Shown one piece after another: positions 5,281 through 10,853 of a stretch of DNA of 10,853 nucleotides. The notes under the pieces are model-generated. The model did no database searches, was not told the origin of the DNA, and was given only the letters and a program-made list of their open reading frames with translations. This DNA comes from an uncultured bacterium (GTDB lineage: Bacteria; Actinomycetota; Actinomycetes; S36-B12), in contig CAITYI010000241.1 of the NCBI GenBank assembly GCA_903896585.1, positions 1 through 10,853 on the forward strand. Reading direction: 5' to 3'. The position numbers were made by a program, and so were the translations under genes. Every line of letters starts with the position of its first letter. Positions within the stretch are counted from its first letter, which is position 1.

Positions 5281-5796
5281 ATGAACGACATCAGCATTAC
5301 CGTATTAGGTAATTTGGTCAATGACGTGGAATTGCGATTCACGGCCTCAGGTGAGGCCGTCGCCTCCTTTCGGGTGGCCAGCACCACTCGCCGGTTTGAT
5401 CGCGTGGGGGAGCGTTGGATAGATGGGGATACCCACTACTTCACGGTGAGTTGCTGGCGCAACCTTGCCCATAATTCAGCGGCGAGTTTAGTCAAAGGTA
5501 TGCCAGTGATTGTTACTGGTCGTTTACGTAGCCGTGAACATGAAAAGGAAGTTGGCGAACAAACTTTGATCATGCGTTATGTAGACATTGAGGCGATATC
5601 TGTCGGACCAGACCTTGCGAAAGGTACGGCAACCTTTAATCGCGTCAAGCGTGACTCTGTAGTGGAGAGTGAGCGACGCATGCTGGCTGATGCACTCGGA
5701 CAGGATTCCGTGGCATTCCTCGACTCAGTGGGCGAGAACGATCAGATCGTTGAAGAAGTTGATCTTGAAACAGGTGAAGTAGTTCCGGTCGGGTAG
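5281..5796 (+). CDS. ssb: Single-stranded DNA-binding protein, SSB paralogue
   Basis: A 171-residue SSB-family protein. Residues 1 to about 110 form the OB-fold: MNDISITVLGNLVNDVELRF, then GEAVASFRVAST, then YFTVSCWRNLAHN and KGMPVIVTGRLRSRE, all hallmarks of bacterial SSB. It would bind single-stranded DNA during replication or repair. The C-terminal tail (about 115-171) is acidic but lacks the DDDIPF-type tip that recruits partner proteins in the main SSB; it ends EVDLETGEVVPVG. It is therefore probably the second SSB found beside ettA in actinobacteria (Rv2478c position), not the essential replication SSB, which usually lies between rpsF and rpsR. The ATG at 5281 is preferred over a TTG at 5263 because AGGAG stands five bases before it. 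First gene of a likely four-gene operon; its stop is seven bases before the stem-loop that covers the ettA start. Confidence 0.9.
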   Translation: MNDISITVLGNLVNDVELRFTASGEAVASFRVASTTRRFDRVGERWIDGDTHYFTVSCWRNLAHNSAASLVKGMPVIVTGRLRSREHEKEVGEQTLIMRYVDIEAISVGPDLAKGTATFNRVKRDSVVESERRMLADALGQDSVAFLDSVGENDQIVEEVDLETGEVVPVG

Positions 5797-5801
5797 AGCG
5801 A

Positions 5802-5842
5802 AGCCATGGCATTGAAGTCGACTAGGCTTCGATGCCATGGCT
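5802..5842 (+). promoter_or_regulatory. Stem-loop sequestering the ettA start codon
   Basis: Positions 5802-5817 and 5827-5842 pair over 16 bp with a single G-U wobble and a nine-base loop (5818-5826). The ettA ATG (5837-5839) lies inside the 3' arm, and the only AGG near it (5824-5826) lies in the loop. No T-run follows, so it is not an intrinsic terminator. An ATG at 5806 opens a 12-codon reading frame ending at 5842-5844, across the ettA start. The ssb stop at 5794-5796 is close enough for a terminating ribosome to disturb the 5' arm. Control of ettA translation is inferred from this geometry. Confidence 0.65.
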
Positions 5843-7534
5843 GAGTTCATTTATACCCTTCATAAAGCGCGCAAGGCACACGGCGACAAAGTTATCCTCG
5901 ATAATGTCACCCTTGCCTTTCTCCCAGGGGCGAAAATTGGTGTCGTTGGACCCAACGGTGCGGGTAAGTCAACTCTCTTGAAAATCATGGCTGGCATTGA
6001 AGATGTCTCAAATGGTGAAGCCAAACTCCACGAAGGCTTTACGGTCGGCATTCTCATGCAGGAGCCGAAACTGGATGAGTCCAAGAATGTACTGGAAAAT
6101 GTTGAAGAAGGAGTGGCCGAGACCAAGGCCATGGTGGATCGGTTCAACCAGATCTCTGCGGAGCTCGCTGAGCCCGATGCTGATTATGACTCACTCCTAG
6201 CGGAAATGGGCAAGTTGCAAGAGGAAATCGATCATCGAAATGCCTGGGATTTGGACAATCAACTCGACCAGGCCATGGATGCATTGAGATGCCCACCAGG
6301 CGATGCAGATGTCTCCGTTCTTTCCGGGGGTGAAAAGCGTCGAGTTGCCCTGTGTCAACTACTTTTACGTAAACCTGATCTGCTGCTTTTGGACGAACCC
6401 ACCAACCACCTAGACGCAGAAAGTGTGCAGTGGTTGGAACAACACCTGGAGAAGTATCCCGGTACCGTCATTGCGATTACCCATGACCGCTATTTCTTGG
6501 ACAATGTGGCCGAGTGGATCCTCGAGCTTGATCGCGGCCGCGCCTACCCCTATGAAGGCAACTACTCGACCTACTTGGAAACCAAGGCGGCTCGCCTCAA
6601 AGTAGAAGGTCAGAAAGACGTCAAGCTCCAAAAGCGACTGACCGAGGAACTGGAATGGGTGCGATCCAATGCCAAGGCTCGTCAAACAAAGTCGCGGGCT
6701 CGCTTGGACAGATATGAAGAAATGGCGACTGAAGCCGAAAAAACCCGAAAGTTTGACATGGAGGAAATTCAGATACCGCCCGGCCCACGACTGGGGTCCG
6801 TTGTCGTGGAGGTGCAAGGACTCACAAAGGGCTTTGACGACCGCATGTTATTTGACAACCTTTCCTTCACCCTTCCCCGCAATGGAATTGTTGGGGTAAT
6901 TGGCCCGAACGGTGTTGGCAAAACCACCCTGTTCAACATGATCGTGGCTGCCGCGACCGGTGATACTGCGGAAAAAAGTGCCCTTCCAACATCGGGTGAT
7001 ATTAAAATTGGTGAAACCGTGAAGTTGTCTTATGTCGACCAAAGCCGATCCGGTCTAGACCCGACAAAGAACGTGTGGGAAGTTGTCTCAGACGGACTGG
7101 ACTGGATCAAGGTGGGCAATGTTGAAATGCCGTCTCGCGCCTATGTATCCGTATTTGGATTCAAAGGGCCGGATCAACAAAAGCAGGCCAAAGTTCTTTC
7201 AGGTGGCGAGCGTAACCGATTGAATTTGGCACTCACCTTGAAAATGGGTGGCAACCTGTTACTCCTTGACGAACCCACGAACGACCTCGACGTTGAAACA
7301 CTCGGATCCTTGGAGAAAGCGCTCTTAGATTTTCCTGGGTGCGCGGTAATCACCTCGCATGACAGGTGGTTCCTGGATCGAGTCGCCACTCATATATTGG
7401 CCTACGAAGGTGACTCACAATGGTTCTGGTTTGAAGGCAACTTTGAATCCTACGAAAAGAACAAGATCGAGCGCTTGGGTGAAGAAGCTGCCCGCCCGCA
7501 CCGGGCGACTTATCGCAAGTTGACCCGGGACTAG
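5837..7534 (+). CDS. ettA: ABC-F translation factor EttA
   Basis: This 565-residue protein has two ABC ATPase domains and no membrane segment. EttA binds the ribosomal E site and gates entry into elongation according to the ATP/ADP ratio. Domain 1 has Walker A GPNGAGKS (38-45), signature LSGGE (162-166) and Walker B LLLLDEP with catalytic E187. The inter-domain linker (about 244-300, KLQKRLTEELEWVRSNAKAR) is the P-site-tRNA-interaction region. Domain 2 has GPNGVGKT (356-363), LSGGE (454-458) and LLLLDEP with E479. The N-terminus MAEFIYTLHKARKAHGDK and the C-terminal WFEGNFESYE are typical of EttA rather than other ABC-F members. After Walker A 2, residues about 371-386 (AAATGDTAEKSALPTS) appear several residues longer than in E. 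coli EttA. The ATG at 5837 lacks a strong ribosome site and lies in a stable stem-loop. It follows ssb by 40 bases and precedes the thioesterase by eight. Confidence 0.96.
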   Translation: MAEFIYTLHKARKAHGDKVILDNVTLAFLPGAKIGVVGPNGAGKSTLLKIMAGIEDVSNGEAKLHEGFTVGILMQEPKLDESKNVLENVEEGVAETKAMVDRFNQISAELAEPDADYDSLLAEMGKLQEEIDHRNAWDLDNQLDQAMDALRCPPGDADVSVLSGGEKRRVALCQLLLRKPDLLLLDEPTNHLDAESVQWLEQHLEKYPGTVIAITHDRYFLDNVAEWILELDRGRAYPYEGNYSTYLETKAARLKVEGQKDVKLQKRLTEELEWVRSNAKARQTKSRARLDRYEEMATEAEKTRKFDMEEIQIPPGPRLGSVVVEVQGLTKGFDDRMLFDNLSFTLPRNGIVGVIGPNGVGKTTLFNMIVAAATGDTAEKSALPTSGDIKIGETVKLSYVDQSRSGLDPTKNVWEVVSDGLDWIKVGNVEMPSRAYVSVFGFKGPDQQKQAKVLSGGERNRLNLALTLKMGGNLLLLDEPTNDLDVETLGSLEKALLDFPGCAVITSHDRWFLDRVATHILAYEGDSQWFWFEGNFESYEKNKIERLGEEAARPHRATYRKLTRD

Positions 7535-7542
7535 GGATATTC

Positions 7543-7944
7543 GTGGCCGTACTCACAACACATGTTCAACGAAGGTACAAAGATCTTGATCCGCTGGGGC
7601 ACGTGAACAACGTGGTGTACCTGGACTACTTGCAGGAAGCTCGCTTACGCGCTTTACAGCAAATTGGACACCTGGAAATTGAAAATTTCGGACAGGTCAT
7701 GGCTCATCAGTCCATTGATTACCGTCAACCAGTTTATTACTCAACAGAGCCTCTAGTTATTGAAGTTTGGGTTAGTTCAATCGGGAATACTTCCTACCGC
7801 ATGAAATACCGGATTCTCAATGACAACGGTGATGTCGCTGCAGAGGCGGAGAGCGTCATGGTGTGCTTTGATAGCGGACGTGCAATTCCGATTCCGAGTG
7901 AATTGCGCAAGGTGTTAGAGGCAATCATGGAAGTGGGGCAGTAG
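7543..7944 (+). CDS. 4HBT-family acyl-CoA thioesterase
   Basis: A 133-residue hot-dog-fold protein of the 4-hydroxybenzoyl-CoA thioesterase (YbgC-like) group, which hydrolyses acyl-CoA thioesters in the cytoplasm, usually as a tetramer. The signature lies at residues 11-33: RYKDLDPLGHVNNVVYLDYL, with D17 as the likely catalytic aspartate, followed by the QEAR helix. The central VMAHQSIDYRQPVYYSTEPL and the YRMKYRI and AEAESVMVCFD strands complete the fold. The start is GTG at 7543, with AGGG six bases upstream overlapping the end of ettA. It is third in the ssb-ettA operon, eight bases after ettA and directly abutting the next gene. Mycobacteria have a thioesterase of this type at the same position (Rv2475c). 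The substrate cannot be told from sequence. Confidence 0.92.
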   Translation: MAVLTTHVQRRYKDLDPLGHVNNVVYLDYLQEARLRALQQIGHLEIENFGQVMAHQSIDYRQPVYYSTEPLVIEVWVSSIGNTSYRMKYRILNDNGDVAAEAESVMVCFDSGRAIPIPSELRKVLEAIMEVGQ

Positions 7945-8604
7945 GTGCGCATCTCTCTAGGTTCAACAGAGCGCAGCACGCTTATTCGTCTGCTGGAAAA
8001 ACAGGTGGAATGGCGTCCATCTCTGCCGGTCCGAGTTGTGACATCGCGTTCCGCTGTCGGGATTTATTCGGCTCTGCCCCTCGATGTTCATGTTTTTATG
8101 GCGATGCCGGCGGGGATTCCCGAGGGGAAGTCATTTGATCGAATTGTGTTTGCTGAATCGCTTATTTCCGTCCTGTCCGTACCACAAGAGTCGGTCACTG
8201 CTGAAATTGATCTTTCAACTCTAAACCCAATTGAGTCCCTGGTCGGCACCTCGCTGGTCGAAATGCCACCCACCGACGGATGGCAAATTCCCATTACTGC
8301 ACTGGCTAGCGACATTATCCCGATCGTCAACGAAGCGTCCATTGAATTTGAGCGCCGCAGTCAAGGTTTGGGGGAACGGGGCAAGTCTGAGTTAGCCGAT
8401 GAAATATGGGAACGGCCCGCGTGGGCGGGGTTGCCTATTCGAGTGCTGCATGCAGCAACACGACTACAAATTCTCTGGAATGAACCGATCAAAGTATCTG
8501 CCTCAACTTGTGGGCCATGGAAGCGGCTGAGCACACCACGTGGACAGGTATTCGCGTATGCCACCGGACCAGCCGCGCGCACCGGTTTAAGAATTGTGAA
8601 CTAG
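7945..8604 (+). CDS. Conserved actinobacterial protein of unknown function
   Basis: A 219-residue soluble protein with no motif I recognise. It has no signal peptide and no membrane segment. The N-terminal half has alternating strand-like segments (LPVRVVTSRSAVGIYSALPL, then SFDRIVFAESLISVL), and the second half is helix-rich (IIPIVNEASIEFERR, then IRVLHAATRLQILW), ending in TGLRIVN. Its GTG start at 7945 follows the thioesterase stop with no gap, so it is almost certainly translated from the same message, and its place in the cluster corresponds to the mycobacterial unknown Rv2474c. Constant association with the thioesterase and ettA suggests a shared process, but nothing says which. Its TAG overlaps the stop of the convergent alpha-glucosidase within a four-base CTAG. 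Confidence 0.85.
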   Translation: MRISLGSTERSTLIRLLEKQVEWRPSLPVRVVTSRSAVGIYSALPLDVHVFMAMPAGIPEGKSFDRIVFAESLISVLSVPQESVTAEIDLSTLNPIESLVGTSLVEMPPTDGWQIPITALASDIIPIVNEASIEFERRSQGLGERGKSELADEIWERPAWAGLPIRVLHAATRLQILWNEPIKVSASTCGPWKRLSTPRGQVFAYATGPAARTGLRIVN

Positions 8605-10289
8605 CCGCGCAGCCAAATCGCGGTGTCAGGGGCGATCACAGTATGTTCGCCGTCTTCTGAACCCACAATCGCAACACCAGGCCCCGATGCTTGAAGTATC
8701 TCCGTACCAAATTCATTGGGCAGCGAAATGTTGTGATCACTTGTGTTCAGTACACAGGTCATGGGGAGTTGCGGGTGTGGTCGGGTGTAGGCCAGAACAC
8801 CCTCTGTTTGGGTGAGTTCGCTGGTGCGCCACTGCAGTTCACCATCGCCGGTTGCTGGCTCCGAGCGCCGTCGGGCCAAAGCACTCCGATAAAAATTCAA
8901 GGTGGTGTCATCAGAATCTTGGGCTTGAACGCTGAGATGTGCCCACTCGGAAGGCTGGGGTAACCAGGATTGTTCCCCCGGACCAAAGCCATAAGACGGG
9001 ATGTCACCGGACCAGGGAATAGGTACCCGGCACCCATCGCGCCCGATATCGGTGCCGTTGCTGCGGAACCAGACCGGGTCCTGGCGAACATCGCCGGGCA
9101 AATCGAGGACTTCAGGCAAGCCAAGTTCTTCACCCTGGTATAGATATGTCGAGCCGGGCAGGCCTAGGGTGAAAAGGGTGGCGGCCCGAGCGCGCGCCAA
9201 TCCGCGATCAGCATTTTCCGGGGTCGGGGGCACGGTGGGGTGATCTGATTGCCCGGGGGCAAGGCGCGTTGCGTGGCGAACAATGTCGTGATTGGACAAT
9301 ACCCAGGTCGGCGGCGCACCGACCAACTTGTGATTCAAGAGGGTGGCATCAATTGACTGCTTCAACCTGTCCGCGTCAAAGCCTGCTCGCAAATAATCGA
9401 AGTTGAAAGACGTGTGCAGTTCATCGGGTCGCTGGTACAGGGCCAGCCGCTCAGGAGTAGGTGCCCAAGTTTCCCCGCAGAACACCCGAGGGGGGTCATA
9501 GGTATCGGCAAGAGTTCTCCAGTCCCGATAAATTTCATGAACACCATCTTGGTTCCAGTATGGACTCAGAATCGGCTCTCCCAAAAGTTCGCGTTCCTTG
9601 ACCATTGAGTAATCAATATCTGGGAATGTTTGGTCCTTGATCAATCCATGCGCAACGTCAATCCGGAATCCATCAATGCCAAGGTCAAACCAGAATCTCA
9701 AAATGTCCAGAAACTCTGCCCGCACCTCAGGATTTTCCCAATTCAGATCCGGCTGCGATGAATCAAAAATATGCAGGTACCAATACTTTGTGCGCTCGCC
9801 ATTTGCCAGCACAAGGGGAGACCAGGCCGGGCCGTGGAAAACGCTCTCCCAGTTGGTGGGAGGGAGTTCATGGTCCTCTCCCTTACCTTCTTTAATGACA
9901 TAGCGATTCCACGCGGGTGAGCCCGGCTCTGAGCGCAGGACTTCTTGGAACCATGCATGCTCACTACTGGTGTGGTTGGGCACAATGTCCATGAAAACTT
10001 TCATGTTGCGAGCATGCGCTGCATTAATCAATTGCTCCACGTCAGAGACTGTGCCCAGGCGAGTGTCCACCGATCGGTAGTCGGCAACGTCGTATCCGCC
10101 GTCGCGCAATGGTGATGGATAGAACGGGGAGATCCAGATTGCATCGACTCCCAAGTTCTGGAGGTAGTCGATTCTGTTCAATACTCCGGGGATATCGCCC
10201 AGGCCATCGCCATCGGAGTCCGCAAATGATCGCGGATATACCTGATAAATGACAGCATCACGCCACCATGCATTCGAGCCACTGGGCAC
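8601..10289 (-). CDS. aglA: GH13 alpha-glucosidase
   Basis: A 562-residue cytoplasmic glycoside hydrolase of family 13, cutting terminal alpha-glucosidic bonds of oligosaccharides such as maltose, isomaltose or sucrose-like sugars. All conserved regions are present: WWRDAVIYQVYPRSFADSDG at the N-terminus; GYDVADY (65-71); DIVPNHTS (101-108); GFRIDVAHG with nucleophile D211; CGETWA with acid/base E273; and LSNHD with transition-state stabiliser D335. A beta-rich C-terminal domain follows (about 470-562). There is no signal peptide, so it acts on imported sugars. The start is GTG at 10289, with GGAGG seven bases upstream inside the end of the globin gene, two bases after the globin stop. Globin plus alpha-glucosidase in this order and orientation mirrors mycobacterial glbO-aglA (Rv2470-Rv2471). 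Exact linkage preference (alpha-1,4 or alpha-1,6) is not readable here. Confidence 0.94.
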   Translation of the reverse strand: MPSGSNAWWRDAVIYQVYPRSFADSDGDGLGDIPGVLNRIDYLQNLGVDAIWISPFYPSPLRDGGYDVADYRSVDTRLGTVSDVEQLINAAHARNMKVFMDIVPNHTSSEHAWFQEVLRSEPGSPAWNRYVIKEGKGEDHELPPTNWESVFHGPAWSPLVLANGERTKYWYLHIFDSSQPDLNWENPEVRAEFLDILRFWFDLGIDGFRIDVAHGLIKDQTFPDIDYSMVKERELLGEPILSPYWNQDGVHEIYRDWRTLADTYDPPRVFCGETWAPTPERLALYQRPDELHTSFNFDYLRAGFDADRLKQSIDATLLNHKLVGAPPTWVLSNHDIVRHATRLAPGQSDHPTVPPTPENADRGLARARAATLFTLGLPGSTYLYQGEELGLPEVLDLPGDVRQDPVWFRSNGTDIGRDGCRVPIPWSGDIPSYGFGPGEQSWLPQPSEWAHLSVQAQDSDDTTLNFYRSALARRRSEPATGDGELQWRTSELTQTEGVLAYTRPHPQLPMTCVLNTSDHNISLPNEFGTEILQASGPGVAIVGSEDGEHTVIAPDTAIWLRG

Positions 10290-10291
10290 GA

Positions 10292-10756
10292 CTAGACCTC
10301 CGTCACGGGAATTTCTTGGGGGTTACCTGAAGTTGCGTCCGGGACATTTTGCATACCGTAAGCAGCAGCCACCAGATACTTCCATAACTCGGTTTCGAGT
10401 TCGGCAGGCAGCCCTTGTTCCTGAACGGATTCGGCCATGATGAGCAACCAGCGATTGCGGGCTTCGGAATCAATGTGAAAGCCGGCGTGACGCATGCGTA
10501 ACTTGGGATGACCGCGCTCGTCACTGTAGGTGGTGGGCCCACCCCAATATTGCTCGAGAAATGCCCGCAAGCGCCATTCGGCTCCCGCGAAGTCATCGGC
10601 GGGATACATGGGCCCCAAGATTGGATCTAGGGGAACTTTTTCATAAAAACTGTGTACGAGCTTCACAAAAAACTCGTGGCCACCGAATAACTCAAATGGG
10701 CTTGGTTTGGACGGACTTGGTTCGGACGGGCTTGGTTCGGTGGGAATTTCAGTCAC
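10292..10756 (-). CDS. glbO: Group II truncated haemoglobin (trHbO)
   Basis: A 154-residue haem protein of the truncated-haemoglobin O group, which binds O2 and may detoxify NO or peroxide. Residues about 20-140 align closely with mycobacterial GlbO: proximal histidine H90 in HPKLRMRHAGF, B10 tyrosine Y38 in VHSFYEKV, CD1 tyrosine Y51 in LGPMYPADD, and the group II tryptophan W103 at G8 in RNRWLLIM. FLEQYWGGPTTYS is also diagnostic. The family is usually about 128 residues; the excess is mostly a proline/serine-rich N-terminal extension (residues 1-20) built from a triplicated 15-bp repeat. The GTG at 10756 is the first possible start, since an in-frame TAG lies six bases before it; no clear ribosome site is seen. 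Its start overlaps the stop of an upstream partial frame, and it is followed after two bases by alpha-glucosidase, so the three probably form an operon. Confidence 0.95.
   Translation of the reverse strand: MTEIPTEPSPSEPSPSKPSPFELFGGHEFFVKLVHSFYEKVPLDPILGPMYPADDFAGAEWRLRAFLEQYWGGPTTYSDERGHPKLRMRHAGFHIDSEARNRWLLIMAESVQEQGLPAELETELWKYLVAAAYGMQNVPDATSGNPQEIPVTEV
10698..10742 (-). repeat. 15-bp tandem repeat in the globin N-terminus
   Basis: Three 15-bp units, read on the plus strand as GGGCTTGGTTTGGAC (10698-10712), GGACTTGGTTCGGAC (10713-10727) and GGGCTTGGTTCGGTG (10728-10742), encode a run of EPSPS/KPSP pentapeptides at globin residues 7-20. Copies differ by one to three bases. Because the unit is a multiple of three, copy number can change without breaking the frame. 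Confidence 0.9.
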
Positions 10757-10853
10757 GCACTAATTCTGTCTGATTGATTCGCCCTGATTCAGCCCGCTCC
10801 ACAATATGCCGGGCCATGGGCGGGAAAACAAAAGCGTGGAAGGGCGCAACTGA
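10749..10853 (-). CDS. Partial reading frame upstream of the globin, C-terminal end
   Basis: The minus strand is open from the window edge to a TGA at 10749-10751, giving the last 34 residues of a possible protein ending AESGRINQTELVRD. The frame overlaps the globin GTG start by eight bases, the usual geometry of coupled genes, and the globin has no clear ribosome site of its own, which fits coupling. I do not recognise the family from so short a tail. The rest of the gene lies outside the window, so both coding status and product are uncertain. Confidence 0.45.
   Translation of the reverse strand, partial: SVAPFHAFVFPPMARHIVERAESGRINQTELVRD

Noticed and set aside
5802..5842. Rho-independent terminator between ssb and ettA
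   Set aside because: The stem is strong but is followed by mixed coding sequence without a T-run, and ettA has no separate promoter that I can see.

Overview
The window looks like chromosome from an aquatic, probably planktonic freshwater, actinobacterium of intermediate GC. Three observations support this. There is a green-tuned proton-pumping rhodopsin of the actinorhodopsin type. From about 5.3 kb to the right edge the gene order matches the mycobacterial Rv2478c-Rv2470 neighbourhood (ssb paralogue, ettA, thioesterase, unknown protein, then the oppositely oriented alpha-glucosidase and truncated haemoglobin). GTG starts and tight operons are also typical. The exact lineage (Nanopelagicales-like or Microbacteriaceae-like) cannot be fixed from this sequence alone.

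Left part (1-3.5 kb), accessory in character: a 15-bp direct repeat in three copies, then a lipoprotein with three fibronectin type III domains; a convergent two-helix membrane protein of unknown function; a vapBC toxin-antitoxin pair behind a 28-bp inverted-repeat operator and an apparently leaderless promoter; a decayed MarR-family regulator; and, on the minus strand, a small protein joining a lipoprotein signal peptide to a complete acyl-carrier-protein domain with the DSL phosphopantetheine site. This last protein is the most unusual object in the window.

Middle (3.6-5.2 kb): a tRNA-Arg(UCU) gene and a 66-residue membrane protein on the minus strand, a leader with a stem-loop, then the monocistronic rhodopsin gene closed by a very good intrinsic terminator.

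Right part (5.2-10.85 kb), conserved actinobacterial core: a plus-strand operon of ssb-type protein, ettA (ABC-F translation factor), 4HBT thioesterase and a conserved unknown protein, with gaps of 40, 8 and 0 bases. The ettA start codon lies inside a 16-bp stem-loop, suggesting translational control or coupling to ssb. This operon converges, sharing a CTAG stop overlap, on a minus-strand operon of an unidentified partial gene, a group II truncated haemoglobin (with a repeat-expanded N-terminus) and a GH13 alpha-glucosidase.

Links between genes are mostly at operon level: vapB with vapC, ssb with ettA and the thioesterase, globin with alpha-glucosidase. No genes for retinal or carotenoid synthesis, phosphopantetheinyl transfer or acyl transfer are present to act with the rhodopsin or the exported ACP-like protein.
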